DNA of 64,000 bases from positions 62,001 to 126,000 of the forward strand of contig NZ_QLSU01000020.1 in assembly GCF_003268775.1 (NCBI RefSeq). Reading direction: 5' to 3'. How positions within the stretch are numbered: the first letter of the stretch is position 1; each line of letters starts with the position of its first letter. Source of the stretch: Paraburkholderia unamae. Lineage in GTDB: Bacteria > Pseudomonadota > Gammaproteobacteria > Burkholderiales > Burkholderiaceae. Under the pieces are notes generated by a model, which worked only from the letters and a program-made list of their open reading frames with translations, was not told the DNA's origin and made no database searches. Of this stretch, positions 24,844-32,779 are shown in pieces. A program made the position numbers and the translations under genes.

Positions 24844-26043
24844 TCAGCGTGCTCCAACCGCCTCCAGGTAGCGCGCGAGACGCTCGACGCCCGCGTCGAG
24901 CCGCGCCGGGTCGCACGCATAGCACCAGCGCACGAAGCCCTCGCCCTGCGGCCCGAACGCACTGCCAGGCGCGAGCCCGAGACCCGCGTCGCGCACCAGC
25001 GACTTGCACAGCTCGAGACTGTTCTGCGCGCCCGGCAGGCGGAAGAACAGGTACATGGCGCCATGCGGCACTTTCACGTCGACGCCGGGCAACCTGGCGA
25101 GCGCCGCCGCGAGATGGTCGCGCGAGGCGCGCAGATCGGCGACGAGCTCACGCGTGAAAGTCTCGCCGTGCTGCACCGCCGCGATGCCGGCCTGCTGCAC
25201 GAACGACGGCGCACACGAGGTGTTGTACTCGACCAGCTTGCCGAGGTCGTCGGTCAAGGTGGGCGGCACGACCATCCAGCCGAGCCGCCAGCCGGTCATG
25301 AGCCAGGCTTTCGAGAACGAATTGACGCATATCAATCGTTCTTCGCGCGACGCGATATCGAGGAACGAAGGCGCCGTGCGCTCTCCGGTGTCACCGTAGT
25401 AGAGGCGTTCGTACACCTCGTCGGCGACGATCCAGATGCCGTGGCGACGGCAGTGTTCGAGCACCGCGCGCTGCTCGTCGCGCGTCATCACCCAGCCGGT
25501 CGGGTTATTCGGCGAGTTGATCATCAGCAGGCGCGTCTCGGGCGTAAGCGCCGCCAGCAGCCGGTCGAGGTCGAGCGTCCAGCCGCGCTCGCCGTAGCTG
25601 AGCGAGACGGTTTCGACCGCCGCGCCAAGAATCTTCGGAATCTCAACCAGGTTCGGCCATAGCGGCGTTACCGCCACGGCGCGGTCGCCCGCGCCGACCA
25701 CGAGCTGCGCGGCAAGCATCAACGCGTTCACCCCGGCGCTCGTCACCGCGATGTTGTCCACCGGCGTAGCGCCGTGCAACGCGCTCACGTAACGCGAAAG
25801 CGCTTCGCGCAGCGGTGCGATGCCCAGGTTGTGCGTGTAGAACGTGTCGCCGCGGCCAAGCGCCTCGGCGGCTGCCTCGCGGATGAACGGCGGTGTCACG
25901 CGGTCGGACTCGCCGAACCAGAACGGCAGCACGTCGGGCACGCCAAAACCGGCATTCGCCACTTCGCGGATCTGCGAGGAGCGCAGCGCACGCACCGCTT
26001 CACGCGGCAGGGAGACGGAGGACGACGGATCGAGATCGCTCAT
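24844..26043 (-). CDS. PLP-dependent class I/II aminotransferase
   Basis: Fold-type I aminotransferase of 399 residues starting MSDLDPSSSV (GGAAA 7-8 nt upstream). The PLP-binding lysine is in NSFSKAWLMTGWRLGW (Lys245); NSPNNPTG (177-184) and ADEVYERLYY (208-217) bind the cofactor, as in AspC/DapC-like enzymes. The substrate is not readable from sequence; candidates are amino acid:pyruvate/2-oxoglutarate transaminases or an arginine/valine-pyruvate type. It lies downstream of a LysR gene on the same strand with a 109-bp gap and may be controlled by it. Confidence 0.88.
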   Translation of the reverse strand: MSDLDPSSSVSLPREAVRALRSSQIREVANAGFGVPDVLPFWFGESDRVTPPFIREAAAEALGRGDTFYTHNLGIAPLREALSRYVSALHGATPVDNIAVTSAGVNALMLAAQLVVGAGDRAVAVTPLWPNLVEIPKILGAAVETVSLSYGERGWTLDLDRLLAALTPETRLLMINSPNNPTGWVMTRDEQRAVLEHCRRHGIWIVADEVYERLYYGDTGERTAPSFLDIASREERLICVNSFSKAWLMTGWRLGWMVVPPTLTDDLGKLVEYNTSCAPSFVQQAGIAAVQHGETFTRELVADLRASRDHLAAALARLPGVDVKVPHGAMYLFFRLPGAQNSLELCKSLVRDAGLGLAPGSAFGPQGEGFVRWCYACDPARLDAGVERLARYLEAVGAR

Positions 26044-26152
26044 CGGAATTTCCGGATCACACACATTGTGGGAAAACGTGAAGTGTAGCGCGCGGCCCGG
26101 CGTAACGAGGGCCAGTTCCGCGCGTAACGGCACGATACGTTCGAGGTTGTGA

Positions 26153-27055
26153 TCAGGACTGTGCCCCGGACTGGCCGGAGCGTTGCCGGATCAGCGACCA
26201 GACCGCCTCGGCCGCGGGCGAGAGCGAGCGGTCGCGCCTGCGCACGAGCTCGACGGTGCGCTCGGCGCGCGGCACGAGCGGGCGCGCGAGCAACGACGCG
26301 CCGGCCGGCACGGGTAGCGCAAGCCACGGCAGCACGCTGATGCCCACGCCCGCCTCGACGAGACCGAACACGGTAGCCGGATGCCCCAGCTCCTGCACCA
26401 CGGGTGCGTGCACGCCCTGCTCGCTCATGACGGCGTCGATGAGCGGGCGGCTGCCCGAGGCGTAGTCGAGCATCACGAGCCGCTCGCCGTCGAGTTCCTT
26501 CCACGACACCTCCTGGCTCATCGCAAGCGCGTGGTCGCCGCGCACGACCACGCAGAACGAATCGGTGGTCAGGCACTGCGTTTCGAGATCCTCCGCCGCA
26601 AAGGGCCCGATGATCACGCCGAAGTCGACCTCGCCCGAGCGGGTCTTGCGCACGACATCGCTCTGCACGTCGTCGCGCAGCCCGAGCGTGATATAGGGAA
26701 ACTGGCGCCCGCACGCGGCCACGACTTCCGGCATCAGGCGGCACGCGACCGTCGGGCTCGCCGCCACGACCACGCGGCCGCGCCGCTGCTCGCCGATCTC
26801 GCGAATCTCGCGCAGCGCGTCGTCGAGATCGTTGAGCAGGCGCGGAATGCTCGCGATCAGGTTCGCCCCGACATCGGTGAGCTGCACCTCCCGCGTGGTC
26901 CTGTCCACGAGCTTGACGCCAATCTCGGTCTCCAGCTCGCGCACGCAGCGGCTCACCGCCGACTGCGTGAGGCCGATTTCGTCGCCCGCCCGGCTAAAGC
27001 TCTGAAGCCGGGCAACCTCGATGAACACCCGCAACTGCCGCAGCGTCACATTCAT
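26153..27055 (-). CDS. LysR-family transcriptional regulator
   Basis: 300 residues. N-terminal wHTH: LRQLRVFIEVARLQSFSRAGDEIGLTQSAVSRCVRELETEIGVKLVDRTTREVQLTDVG. The effector domain starts near residue 90 (GRVVVAASPTVACRLMPEVVAA) and includes LGLRDDVQSDVVRKTRSGEVDFGVIIGP and EAGVGISVLPWLAL. It precedes the aminotransferase on the same strand. An inverted repeat ATGAA-N9-TTCAT lies just before its start (27067-27085), possibly an autoregulatory site. Effector unknown. Confidence 0.9.
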   Translation of the reverse strand: MNVTLRQLRVFIEVARLQSFSRAGDEIGLTQSAVSRCVRELETEIGVKLVDRTTREVQLTDVGANLIASIPRLLNDLDDALREIREIGEQRRGRVVVAASPTVACRLMPEVVAACGRQFPYITLGLRDDVQSDVVRKTRSGEVDFGVIIGPFAAEDLETQCLTTDSFCVVVRGDHALAMSQEVSWKELDGERLVMLDYASGSRPLIDAVMSEQGVHAPVVQELGHPATVFGLVEAGVGISVLPWLALPVPAGASLLARPLVPRAERTVELVRRRDRSLSPAAEAVWSLIRQRSGQSGAQS

Positions 27056-27477
27056 CCACTTCCCTCATGAATCATCCGTTTTCATGCGATTTTATGCCGG
27101 ATACCCATCGTTACGGGTAGAGGAATCGCACGGCCCATTGTTCGCCGCAATGCAGCAATAAGGCGCAAACGCACGCCGGACGGGCCTCTTTGCACAAGAT
27201 TGGTGATTCTCCCGATTTTCTCGGCAAGTGTTTTCGAGTCTTATACGCCCCTGGCAATCTCCCGCGCGGGCTTGGCGCCACGCGGCTTCAAGACGAGAAC
27301 GTACGTGCTGGCACGGTTTTCGCATTAAGGCACGCACAGGTTCGATGGACGTACCGGCAGCAAGTAGCCCGGTTCGATCCATCCGGGCCCGCCTGGTACT
27401 CCGGCATCCGGTCGGGAGTACATGAAGAGTGCGCAGCGCGGGGCAGCGCACCGGAGATAGCTTCGCTGAGGTGAAAC
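27056..27477. other. Divergent spacer between lysR and the transposase-fragment gene
   Basis: About 420 bp. Besides ATGAA-N9-TTCAT (27067-27085) it has TACCC-N8-GGGTA (27102-27119). ORFs in the region lack ribosome-binding sites. No insertion-sequence ends are apparent. Confidence 0.45.
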
Positions 27478-27879
27478 ATGATGCTGTTCGACGATTTGAG
27501 AGACAACGAATGGGCGCTGGTCGAGGCATTGTTCTGTGCTGAACCGGCACGGAGCGAGCGGCGCGGACGGCCTCGCGTCGAAGCGCGTGCTGTGGTCAAC
27601 GCGGTGCTCTGGGTGCTGTCGACGGGTGAAGGCTGGTCCAAGCTGCCGGGCCGCTATCCCTCGCCGCCGACCTGCCGCCGCCGTTTCGACGAGTGGCAGG
27701 CAGACGGCACGCTTGCGGAGATCGTCAAGCGACTGGGCTCGAACGGGCGCGAGATTTCGCTGCGCGGCCGTATCGGTGCGACGGCCACCAAGCCGCCCGC
27801 TCCGCCGAGCCGCGATCGCCTGCGCGGCGCATTCTGGACCAATCCGGAATCGTGGCGCGCGCCGGTCAAGATGGCCTGA
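27478..27879 (+). CDS. Stand-alone IS5-type transposase N-terminal (DUF4096-like) domain protein
   Basis: 133 residues. Residues 1-90 read like the DNA-binding N-terminal domain of IS5/IS1182-group transposases: LFDDLRDNEWALVEALF, GRPRVEARAVVNAVLWVLSTGEGWSKLPGRYPSPPTCRRRFDEWQADGTL. No DDE catalytic domain follows; instead there is a 40-residue basic, Pro-rich tail ending in WRAPVKMA and a stop. The ribosome-binding site is good (GAGGTGAAAC before ATGATG). No inverted-repeat ends or target duplications are seen. It could be a domesticated DNA-binding protein or a decayed element; the intact frame and RBS favour the former. Confidence 0.7.
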   Translation: MMLFDDLRDNEWALVEALFCAEPARSERRGRPRVEARAVVNAVLWVLSTGEGWSKLPGRYPSPPTCRRRFDEWQADGTLAEIVKRLGSNGREISLRGRIGATATKPPAPPSRDRLRGAFWTNPESWRAPVKMA

Positions 27880-28308
27880 GCACGCGCTTGAATCGTTACC
27901 CGCCGGGCGCCTCGTGCGCCCGGCGCGTTATCTGGCCACCGATCGGGCTGGCGATCGTGCCGACGGCAGTCGGCGGGTCCGCCAGTCCGCTTTGTGGTTC
28001 TCACGGCAACGCCCTTTCGCCCCCATTTTCCCCACCCCGCCATTTCCGGCGCCGCGGGTCGCCCCTTGCGTCTCTCTTGCGACTTCAGGCATCGGGTTTA
28101 CCCGCCTGATTGATTACCTGCCTGATTACCTGATTGGCTGCTGAGCGGCCACCTGAGCCCTGATCGCCGCCGCATCGCTGCGCGCGCAACGATCGCGCGC
28201 GCCCGTGCGATACATCTATTTACGAATATTTACAGCATGCTTTCGCGCGCAACGTTAGCTTAGAGCATGTCCATTAACGTCAAGAATCTGGATTGACGGG
28301 AAGCCGCC
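27880..28308. other. Gene-free region upstream of the 95-aa secreted protein
   Basis: About 430 bp. It contains a short array of CCTGATT-type direct repeats (about 28107-28135) and, near the right end, the TATTTAC direct repeat at 28217-28233. No protein-coding frame is supported. Confidence 0.5.
28217..28233 (+). promoter_or_regulatory. Tandem TATTTAC box, OmpR/CpxR-type half-sites
   Basis: TATTTAC-GAA-TATTTAC: a 7-bp direct repeat with a 10-bp period, one DNA turn. On the minus strand it reads GTAAA-N5-GTAAA, identical to the enterobacterial CpxR consensus. It lies 76 bp before the start of a small secreted protein. Binding by an OmpR-family response regulator is inference. Confidence 0.45.
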
Positions 28309-28596
28309 ATGAAATCCATGAACCTGCACATTCGGGGCATCATGGTTTCGCTGTTAGCCCTCGCCCTCTTCACGCCCACGGCGTCGTTCGTGTCGTTGAG
28401 TGCCTCGGCCCAGCCGCCGCGCGCCTCTGTACCGAACTGGTCGATCTCCCGCACCGGCGCCCATGCGTGGCCGCCTGCCGCGCCGGGCGAAGAGGCCGGC
28501 AACCGGCCCGTGCCGCGTGGAGACCTGCGTGGCGATATTGCCGACAACGCGCGCCGCAGCGCGCCGCCACGGCAGGAGCCGCCACAGCGCCGTTGA
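28309..28596 (+). CDS. Small predicted secreted protein (95 aa)
   Basis: Unrecognised. The N-terminus is a signal peptide: basic start (MKSMNLHIRG), a hydrophobic core (IMVSLLALALFTPTASFVSL) and a likely cleavage after SASAQ or ASA near residue 34. The mature part is short, Pro/Arg/Ala-rich and without cysteines, likely disordered. GGGAAG lies upstream of the ATG. A terminator follows at 28753-28784. A tandem response-regulator-like box lies upstream. It could be a periplasmic stress or envelope peptide. Confidence 0.55.
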   Translation: MKSMNLHIRGIMVSLLALALFTPTASFVSLSASAQPPRASVPNWSISRTGAHAWPPAAPGEEAGNRPVPRGDLRGDIADNARRSAPPRQEPPQRR

Positions 28597-28919
28597 AGCG
28601 GCCGCAGCGAAATCACTGAAGCACTGCTGAGCGCGTAGCCCCGATCCCGATGCCATGCCGACTCAGCATATACCCTGCCCCTGGGAACCACCTCGCGTTG
28701 CGGGCGGTCTACCCTTAGCCATTAAGCACAGCGTGGCAGCAGTAATTCCGGTAAGCCCGTATCTTTCGATGCGGGCTTTTTTTTGGCGACAACGAGGTGG
28801 GAGAATACGGGAAGGGAGCGGGAAGTGTCGGGGCAGCCCGGACAAGACAGATGGCTCGGCCGCACGGTGATCGAACGGCAGTCGGACAGCGATCAAACCA
28901 CAGTGGAGGTGCGGTCGAA
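28597..28919. other. Convergent spacer with a terminator
   Basis: About 320 bp between the secreted-protein gene (plus) and the 104-aa gene (minus). Only the terminator at 28753-28784 is recognised. Confidence 0.5.
28753..28784 (+). terminator. Intrinsic terminator, plus strand
   Basis: AAGCCCG (28753-28759) pairs with CGGGCTT (28772-28778) across a 12-nt loop, followed by eight T in total. It lies about 155 bp past the secreted-protein gene. Confidence 0.85.
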
Positions 28920-29234
28920 TTACTGGCTCGCCTCGAGACCGGACTGCGGCACGCGCTCGGCCACGTAGTCGGCCACGCGGTGAGCGCTCCACTGCACAGT
29001 GCGCTCGTCGCGGGCAAGACGCGCGAACTCCGCACGCCCGCGATCGGTAAGCACCGCGATGTCGACCGGAGCATGAAAACCCGGCGCCGGCGCAACCGTG
29101 CGCTGCCGGACGATATCCATCATGCCGAGATCGCGCAAATACTGGAACACCTCTGGACGACGCGCCCACGGGACCTGCCGATACTGCACCCGCCGCAGCG
29201 CTTCGAGTACTGCTTCGTTGGAATACGTGGTCAT
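28920..29234 (-). CDS. Conserved-looking small protein, possibly winged-helix (104 aa)
   Basis: Unrecognised. The sequence MTTYSNEAVLEALRRVQYRQVPWARRPEVFQYLRDLGMMDIV...LTDRGRAEFARLARDE resembles a small winged-helix fold (helices, then LTDRGR as in PadR/MarR wings), but without a DNA-binding motif I can name. AGAAGTGAG precedes the ATG, and the start overlaps the stop of a 39-codon ORF as ATGA, suggesting translational coupling. Confidence 0.65.
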   Translation of the reverse strand: MTTYSNEAVLEALRRVQYRQVPWARRPEVFQYLRDLGMMDIVRQRTVAPAPGFHAPVDIAVLTDRGRAEFARLARDERTVQWSAHRVADYVAERVPQSGLEASQ

Positions 29235-29350
29235 CTCACTTCTTTCTTAAAATGCAGTCCTGCGATCATCAAGCCCGATTCGAGCCAGACCGGAGCCAGT
29301 CCGGCCCCGTCGCGAACCGGCTTCGGCGCAAGTGCCACGGGCTGCGACAT
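29231..29350 (-). CDS. Candidate 39-aa small ORF coupled to the 104-aa gene
   Basis: Starts MSQPVALAPKPVRDG and ends FKKEVR. It has a GAGG 5 nt before its ATG (29348-29350) and its TGA overlaps the ATG of the next gene. The frame extends further upstream without other good starts. No domain is recognised; it may be a leader peptide or a real small protein. Confidence 0.4.
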   Translation of the reverse strand: MSQPVALAPKPVRDGAGLAPVWLESGLMIAGLHFKKEVR

Positions 29351-29541
29351 CGTGCCCTCGCGTCTCCTCACGGGCGCATGCGCCCTGTCCGTACACTGCG
29401 CGGCGGCAGGGACTGCGGTTATCCGGGCCCCCGTGAAAGCGGATTCGCCGCCTTCCGCACGGCCAGCGCCACGCCACGCTCGCGGCGCAAAGGGCGGTTG
29501 GACGCACATCTTCCCGAAAACAATACGTTACCTCATCCAAA

Positions 29542-30279
29542 TTGATTCTAATCGTTTTGTTTGCGCTATTTATTGCGCTAGCCATGCTGTGGCGCAGCGC
29601 TCGCTGGCGTGTCGCCGCCTGCGCGGTGCTCGTCTTCTGGCTCCTCGCCTCGGGCTGGCTGTCCGGGCTGCTGCTCGATTTCGCACAACCCGAGATGTAT
29701 CGCACTCCCTACGATCAGGCGACGATCGGCCCGGCGAGCTTTGGGCCGCGTACCGCCATCGTCCTGCTGGGCGGGGGCACCGACGATCGCAACGGGCAAC
29801 TGGTGCCCAGGCGCGACGTCTATGCGCGCATCGCGCTCGCTGCCTCGCTGCACGCGCAATGCGCCCGAGCGAAGGGCGTGTGCCGGGTGATCGTGAGCGG
29901 CGGCAATCCGCAACACCACGCGAGCGCGGAAGCCGACAACTATGCGCCCTACCTGCTGCGCGCCGGCGTGCCGCGCGCCGATCTCGTCCTCGAGAACCAG
30001 AGCCTCACGACCTGGCAAAACGCCCGCAACGTCACCCCCATCGTGAGCGCCGAGGACGCCGACACGCTCCTGCTCGTGACCTCCTCGTACCATATGCGAC
30101 GCGCGATGCTCGATTTCCGGCGCTTCGACATGAAGCCGCTGCCCGCGGTCGCGAGCGTGCGCCGGGTCGAGCGCGGCCTGTTGCCACGCGCGGCCAATCT
30201 CGAATCGGCCGAAACCGCGCTCCACGAATTGATTGGGATTGCGCAGTTTTATGTCTATCGGATGATTGGCTGGTTCTAG
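29542..30279 (+). CDS. YdcF/SanA/ElyC-family (DUF218) membrane protein
   Basis: About 245 residues. Two N-terminal hydrophobic segments (about 1-15 and 20-45) precede the DUF218 domain: TAIVLLGGGTDDRNGQLVPRRDVYARIALAASLH, CRVIVSGGN, AEADNYAPYLLRAGVPRADLVLENQSLTTWQNA and LLLVTSSYHMRRAMLDFRR. The ENQSLTTWQNA and SSYHMRRA blocks are family hallmarks. ElyC and SanA members act in envelope integrity and peptidoglycan metabolism. The start is uncertain: a TTG at 29542 keeps the first membrane helix, whereas ATG 29584 would truncate it; neither has a clear RBS. Confidence 0.85.
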   Translation: MILIVLFALFIALAMLWRSARWRVAACAVLVFWLLASGWLSGLLLDFAQPEMYRTPYDQATIGPASFGPRTAIVLLGGGTDDRNGQLVPRRDVYARIALAASLHAQCARAKGVCRVIVSGGNPQHHASAEADNYAPYLLRAGVPRADLVLENQSLTTWQNARNVTPIVSAEDADTLLLVTSSYHMRRAMLDFRRFDMKPLPAVASVRRVERGLLPRAANLESAETALHELIGIAQFYVYRMIGWF

Positions 30280-30296
30280 GGTGACCGATATGCCAC

Positions 30297-30318
30297 ACCA
30301 GATGTAACCAGATGTAAC
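30297..30318 (+). promoter_or_regulatory. Tandem 10-bp repeat (GATGTAACCA) ahead of the 78-aa secreted protein
   Basis: GATGTAACCA at 30301 is repeated as GATGTAACTC at 30311, with ACCA preceding; GTAAC half-sites are spaced exactly 10 bp (30304-30308, 30314-30318). A TAGAAT -10-like element lies at 30369-30374 with a poor -35, as expected for an activated promoter. An OmpR-family binding site is inference. Confidence 0.45.
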
Positions 30319-30438
30319 TCCTGCGCGGACGCCTTACGCGATGTCATCTGGGGCGAGTATTTGCTCGTTAGAATGACATGTCCATCCTGCTTGGACAGGT
30401 ACCGGCTGGGTCCATAAACCACTCCTTCGGAGGTAGCG

Positions 30439-30675
30439 ATGAAAAAAGTGTCCCTCGCAGTCCTGATTTCGCTTTCCGCGCTGACGGGCGCCGCGTATGC
30501 GCAGTCGGACAACGGCATCACGATGAGCACCGATCCGGCAAGGGCTGACGACGTCCTGCAACGCGCGCAAGCCCTGCAACAGCGCCAGGACGCGACCCCG
30601 CAACCGGCGGCACCCGCCATGCACCACAAGTCGGGCCATTCGTCGCACCACAAGAAGCCCGCGCAGTCCCAGTAA
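30439..30675 (+). CDS. Small predicted periplasmic protein, His-rich C-terminus (78 aa)
   Basis: A clear signal peptide MKKVSLAVLISLSALTGAAYAQS (cleavage after AYA, residue 21) is followed by a 55-residue Gln/Ala-rich mature chain ending MHHKSGHSSHHKKPAQSQ. GGAGGTAGCG precedes the ATG, and a terminator follows at 30728. Five histidines near the C-terminus could bind metal, but no family is recognised. Confidence 0.75.
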   Translation: MKKVSLAVLISLSALTGAAYAQSDNGITMSTDPARADDVLQRAQALQQRQDATPQPAAPAMHHKSGHSSHHKKPAQSQ

Positions 30676-30727
30676 GCGCGCGGGTCGCGCCGCCCGCCGC
30701 ACGCGGGCTGCGCTTCCCGAAAATACG

Positions 30728-30763
30728 AAGCCGATGCCGGTCGTCCCGTCGTCGGCTTTTTTG
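30728..30763 (+). terminator. Intrinsic terminator after the 78-aa gene
   Basis: AAGCCGA (30728-30734) pairs with TCGGCTT (30752-30758), followed by TTTTTG. The loop itself can form a small inner stem. Confidence 0.75.
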
Positions 30764-30956
30764 TTGGCGATTTCCCGTTGGCCCTGCTGGTTGCCGCCTT
30801 CGTTTGCGCTCCGGCGGCCGTCCCGATGTTCGCAGCGGCCTCCCACGGCCGTGCGGGCGCGGTATGCTAAAGTCGCGCACCTCGAATCCGGCCCACCGGG
30901 ACAGCCCCGGCCGGGCCAGGCCCAACCCCTGTGCGCGCCACGCGCGGAGATACACA

Positions 30957-31217
30957 ATGAGCAACATCCAGCTCGACATCGAATGGACCGAAGCGGCTTC
31001 CCGCAAGATCGAAAAACTGATGCCGCGCGGCGGCAATCAGGACGCCTATCTCGCACTGCCCCCCATCGAGTGCCTGCCGATGGAAGGCGACGTGCTGTTC
31101 CTCGGCCCGGCCGGCAAGCAACAGCCGTTCATCGTCGCGGAACGTCAGTACCATCATGAAGGCGATGCCGACTGGACCATCATCCTGATCCTCGACGTGC
31201 CCGGCACGGCGCACTGA
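30957..31217 (+). CDS. Hypothetical protein (86 aa)
   Basis: MSNIQLDIEWTEAASRKIEKLMPRGG; mixed charge, no signal peptide or membrane helix; ends WTIILILDVPGTAH. GGAGATACACA precedes the ATG at 30957, a good start. The composition looks like a small soluble alpha/beta protein. No family recognised; a lone gene between the 78-aa peptide and the EAL protein. Confidence 0.75.
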   Translation: MSNIQLDIEWTEAASRKIEKLMPRGGNQDAYLALPPIECLPMEGDVLFLGPAGKQQPFIVAERQYHHEGDADWTIILILDVPGTAH

Positions 31218-31456
31218 GCGGCACAGGGCAAAACACCAGGCAGACCGCGCGCAACACGGCGCGAAAGACCGGTCGACGCACGCGGCGCATCAGGCACGCC
31301 GCGTGCGCGCACAATTTTCCGATAGTCCGTACACTTGACGGCAAGACCTACCGCCGCCGGGCGGGCGTCTGCGACATACGGCACACGCCCGGCGCAGTCC
31401 ACGGGGCCCACCGGTCCCAGCAGGCCAACGCACCGCGCCCCCGCGCGACCCGAGCC

Positions 31457-32773
31457 ATGTCGAACGATACGTCGAACGCAAAGGCGACTCCGGCCACCAG
31501 CCTGCTCGCCCAGTTGCAGCCGCGCGCCGGCGGCTGGGGCGCGCAGTGGCGTGGTTGTGCGCTCGACAGCGCGTTCCAGCCCGTGCTTTCGATCACGCAT
31601 CAGCGCGTAGTGGGATATGAGGCGCTCCTGCGCGTGACCGACGCCACAGGCCACGCCGTCGCCCCGCCCGATCTGTTCGCCAGCGCCGACGGCGCCGAGG
31701 CGCAACAACTCGATGAACTCGCCCGCTGCCTGCACCTCGCGAACTTCGTCGAGCAAGGCATCGACACCGGCTGGATCTTCCTGAACACGCTGCCGCGCAG
31801 CGCGCGCGCCGCAGACCCCGCGCAGGCGGCCATCGACGGCCTGTGCCGGCATTTCGACTTCCCGCACGAGCGCGTGGTGATCGAGGTACTCGAGCAGCGC
31901 GGCGGCGACGAGCACAGCTCCTTCGTCGACGAACGCCCGTCCGCGGGCGGGCGCGACTTTCTCGTTGCGCTCGACGACTTCGGCGCCGGCTTCTCCAATT
32001 TCGATCGCGTCTGGCGCTACCGCCCGGACATCGTCAAGCTCGACCGCTCGCTCGTCACGCGCGCGGCGAGCGGCGAGAACCATGTGGCCTTCATCGCGGA
32101 ACTCATCTCGATCCTGCATCACGCGGGCACGATGGTGCTGGCCGAAGGCGTCGAGACCGAAGCGCAATTGATGGTGCTGATGCAGGCCGACGTCGATCTC
32201 GTGCAGGGGTTCTGGTTCGGCGAGCCGCAGGCCTCGGTGCGCGAGGCGGGCGCCGCCGCGCCCGCGCTCGCGCAGTCGATGTGGCAACGCTTCGCGCAGT
32301 ACCAGCGCAGCACGGAGATCATCGAGCAGATCAACTTCGGCGCGCTCTCGCACACCATGTTGGTCGGCGCACGCGTGCTCACCGGCGGCGGCACGCTCGA
32401 AGCGGCCGCCGCGGCGATTTTCGGCGACGGCGGCAGTCACGCGCAGCGCGTGTTCGCCGCCGACGAGCATGGCGAGCAGCACGCGCCCTCGATCGCGGCG
32501 CCAGGCGTCGGGCCGCCCGCGCGCCTCGCGCCCTTCTACCCCGACACCGACAGCAACTGGTCGCGCCGCGAATATTTCCGGCGCGCGCTCGCCGCGCCCG
32601 GACGCGTGGCGGTGATGGGACCGCACTACTCGCTCAACGACGGCGAGCTCTGCTACACGGCCGCCATCGCCCTCGACTTCGGCGGTGCGACACATGTGCT
32701 GTGCGCGGACTTTCCGCCCGAGCACGGGCCGCGCGAGCGGCCGTCGCGTCAGCAAAACGGCCGGCGCGCCTGA
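31457..32773 (+). CDS. EAL-domain cyclic-di-GMP phosphodiesterase with C-terminal Cache-like domain
   Basis: 438 residues, soluble. The EAL domain occupies about 35-265 and keeps every catalytic residue I can check: Glu55 (GYEALLR), Asn110 (IFLNTLP), Glu143 (VIEVLE), Asp173/Asp174 (ALDDFGAGFS), Lys194 (DIVKLDRSLV), Glu230 (LAEGVET) and Gln250 (VQGFWFG). It should therefore hydrolyse c-di-GMP. Residues about 350-430 (DSNWSRREYFRRALAAPGRVAVMGPHYSLNDGELCYTAAIAL) look like the Cache/PAS-type C-terminal domain of YkuI-like EAL proteins, a likely ligand sensor inside the cell. No GGDEF partner nearby. Five bases separate it from convergent arfB. Confidence 0.85.
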   Translation: MSNDTSNAKATPATSLLAQLQPRAGGWGAQWRGCALDSAFQPVLSITHQRVVGYEALLRVTDATGHAVAPPDLFASADGAEAQQLDELARCLHLANFVEQGIDTGWIFLNTLPRSARAADPAQAAIDGLCRHFDFPHERVVIEVLEQRGGDEHSSFVDERPSAGGRDFLVALDDFGAGFSNFDRVWRYRPDIVKLDRSLVTRAASGENHVAFIAELISILHHAGTMVLAEGVETEAQLMVLMQADVDLVQGFWFGEPQASVREAGAAAPALAQSMWQRFAQYQRSTEIIEQINFGALSHTMLVGARVLTGGGTLEAAAAAIFGDGGSHAQRVFAADEHGEQHAPSIAAPGVGPPARLAPFYPDTDSNWSRREYFRRALAAPGRVAVMGPHYSLNDGELCYTAAIALDFGGATHVLCADFPPEHGPRERPSRQQNGRRA

Positions 32774-32779
32774 CGCGGT

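Noticed and set aside
27360..27400. GGTTCGATCC sequence resembling a tRNA T-loop
   Set aside because: No acceptor, D or anticodon arms can be paired around it.
28107..28138. CCTGATT-type repeats as a CRISPR or satellite array
   Set aside because: Only a few very short, irregular copies within about 30 bp and no spacers.
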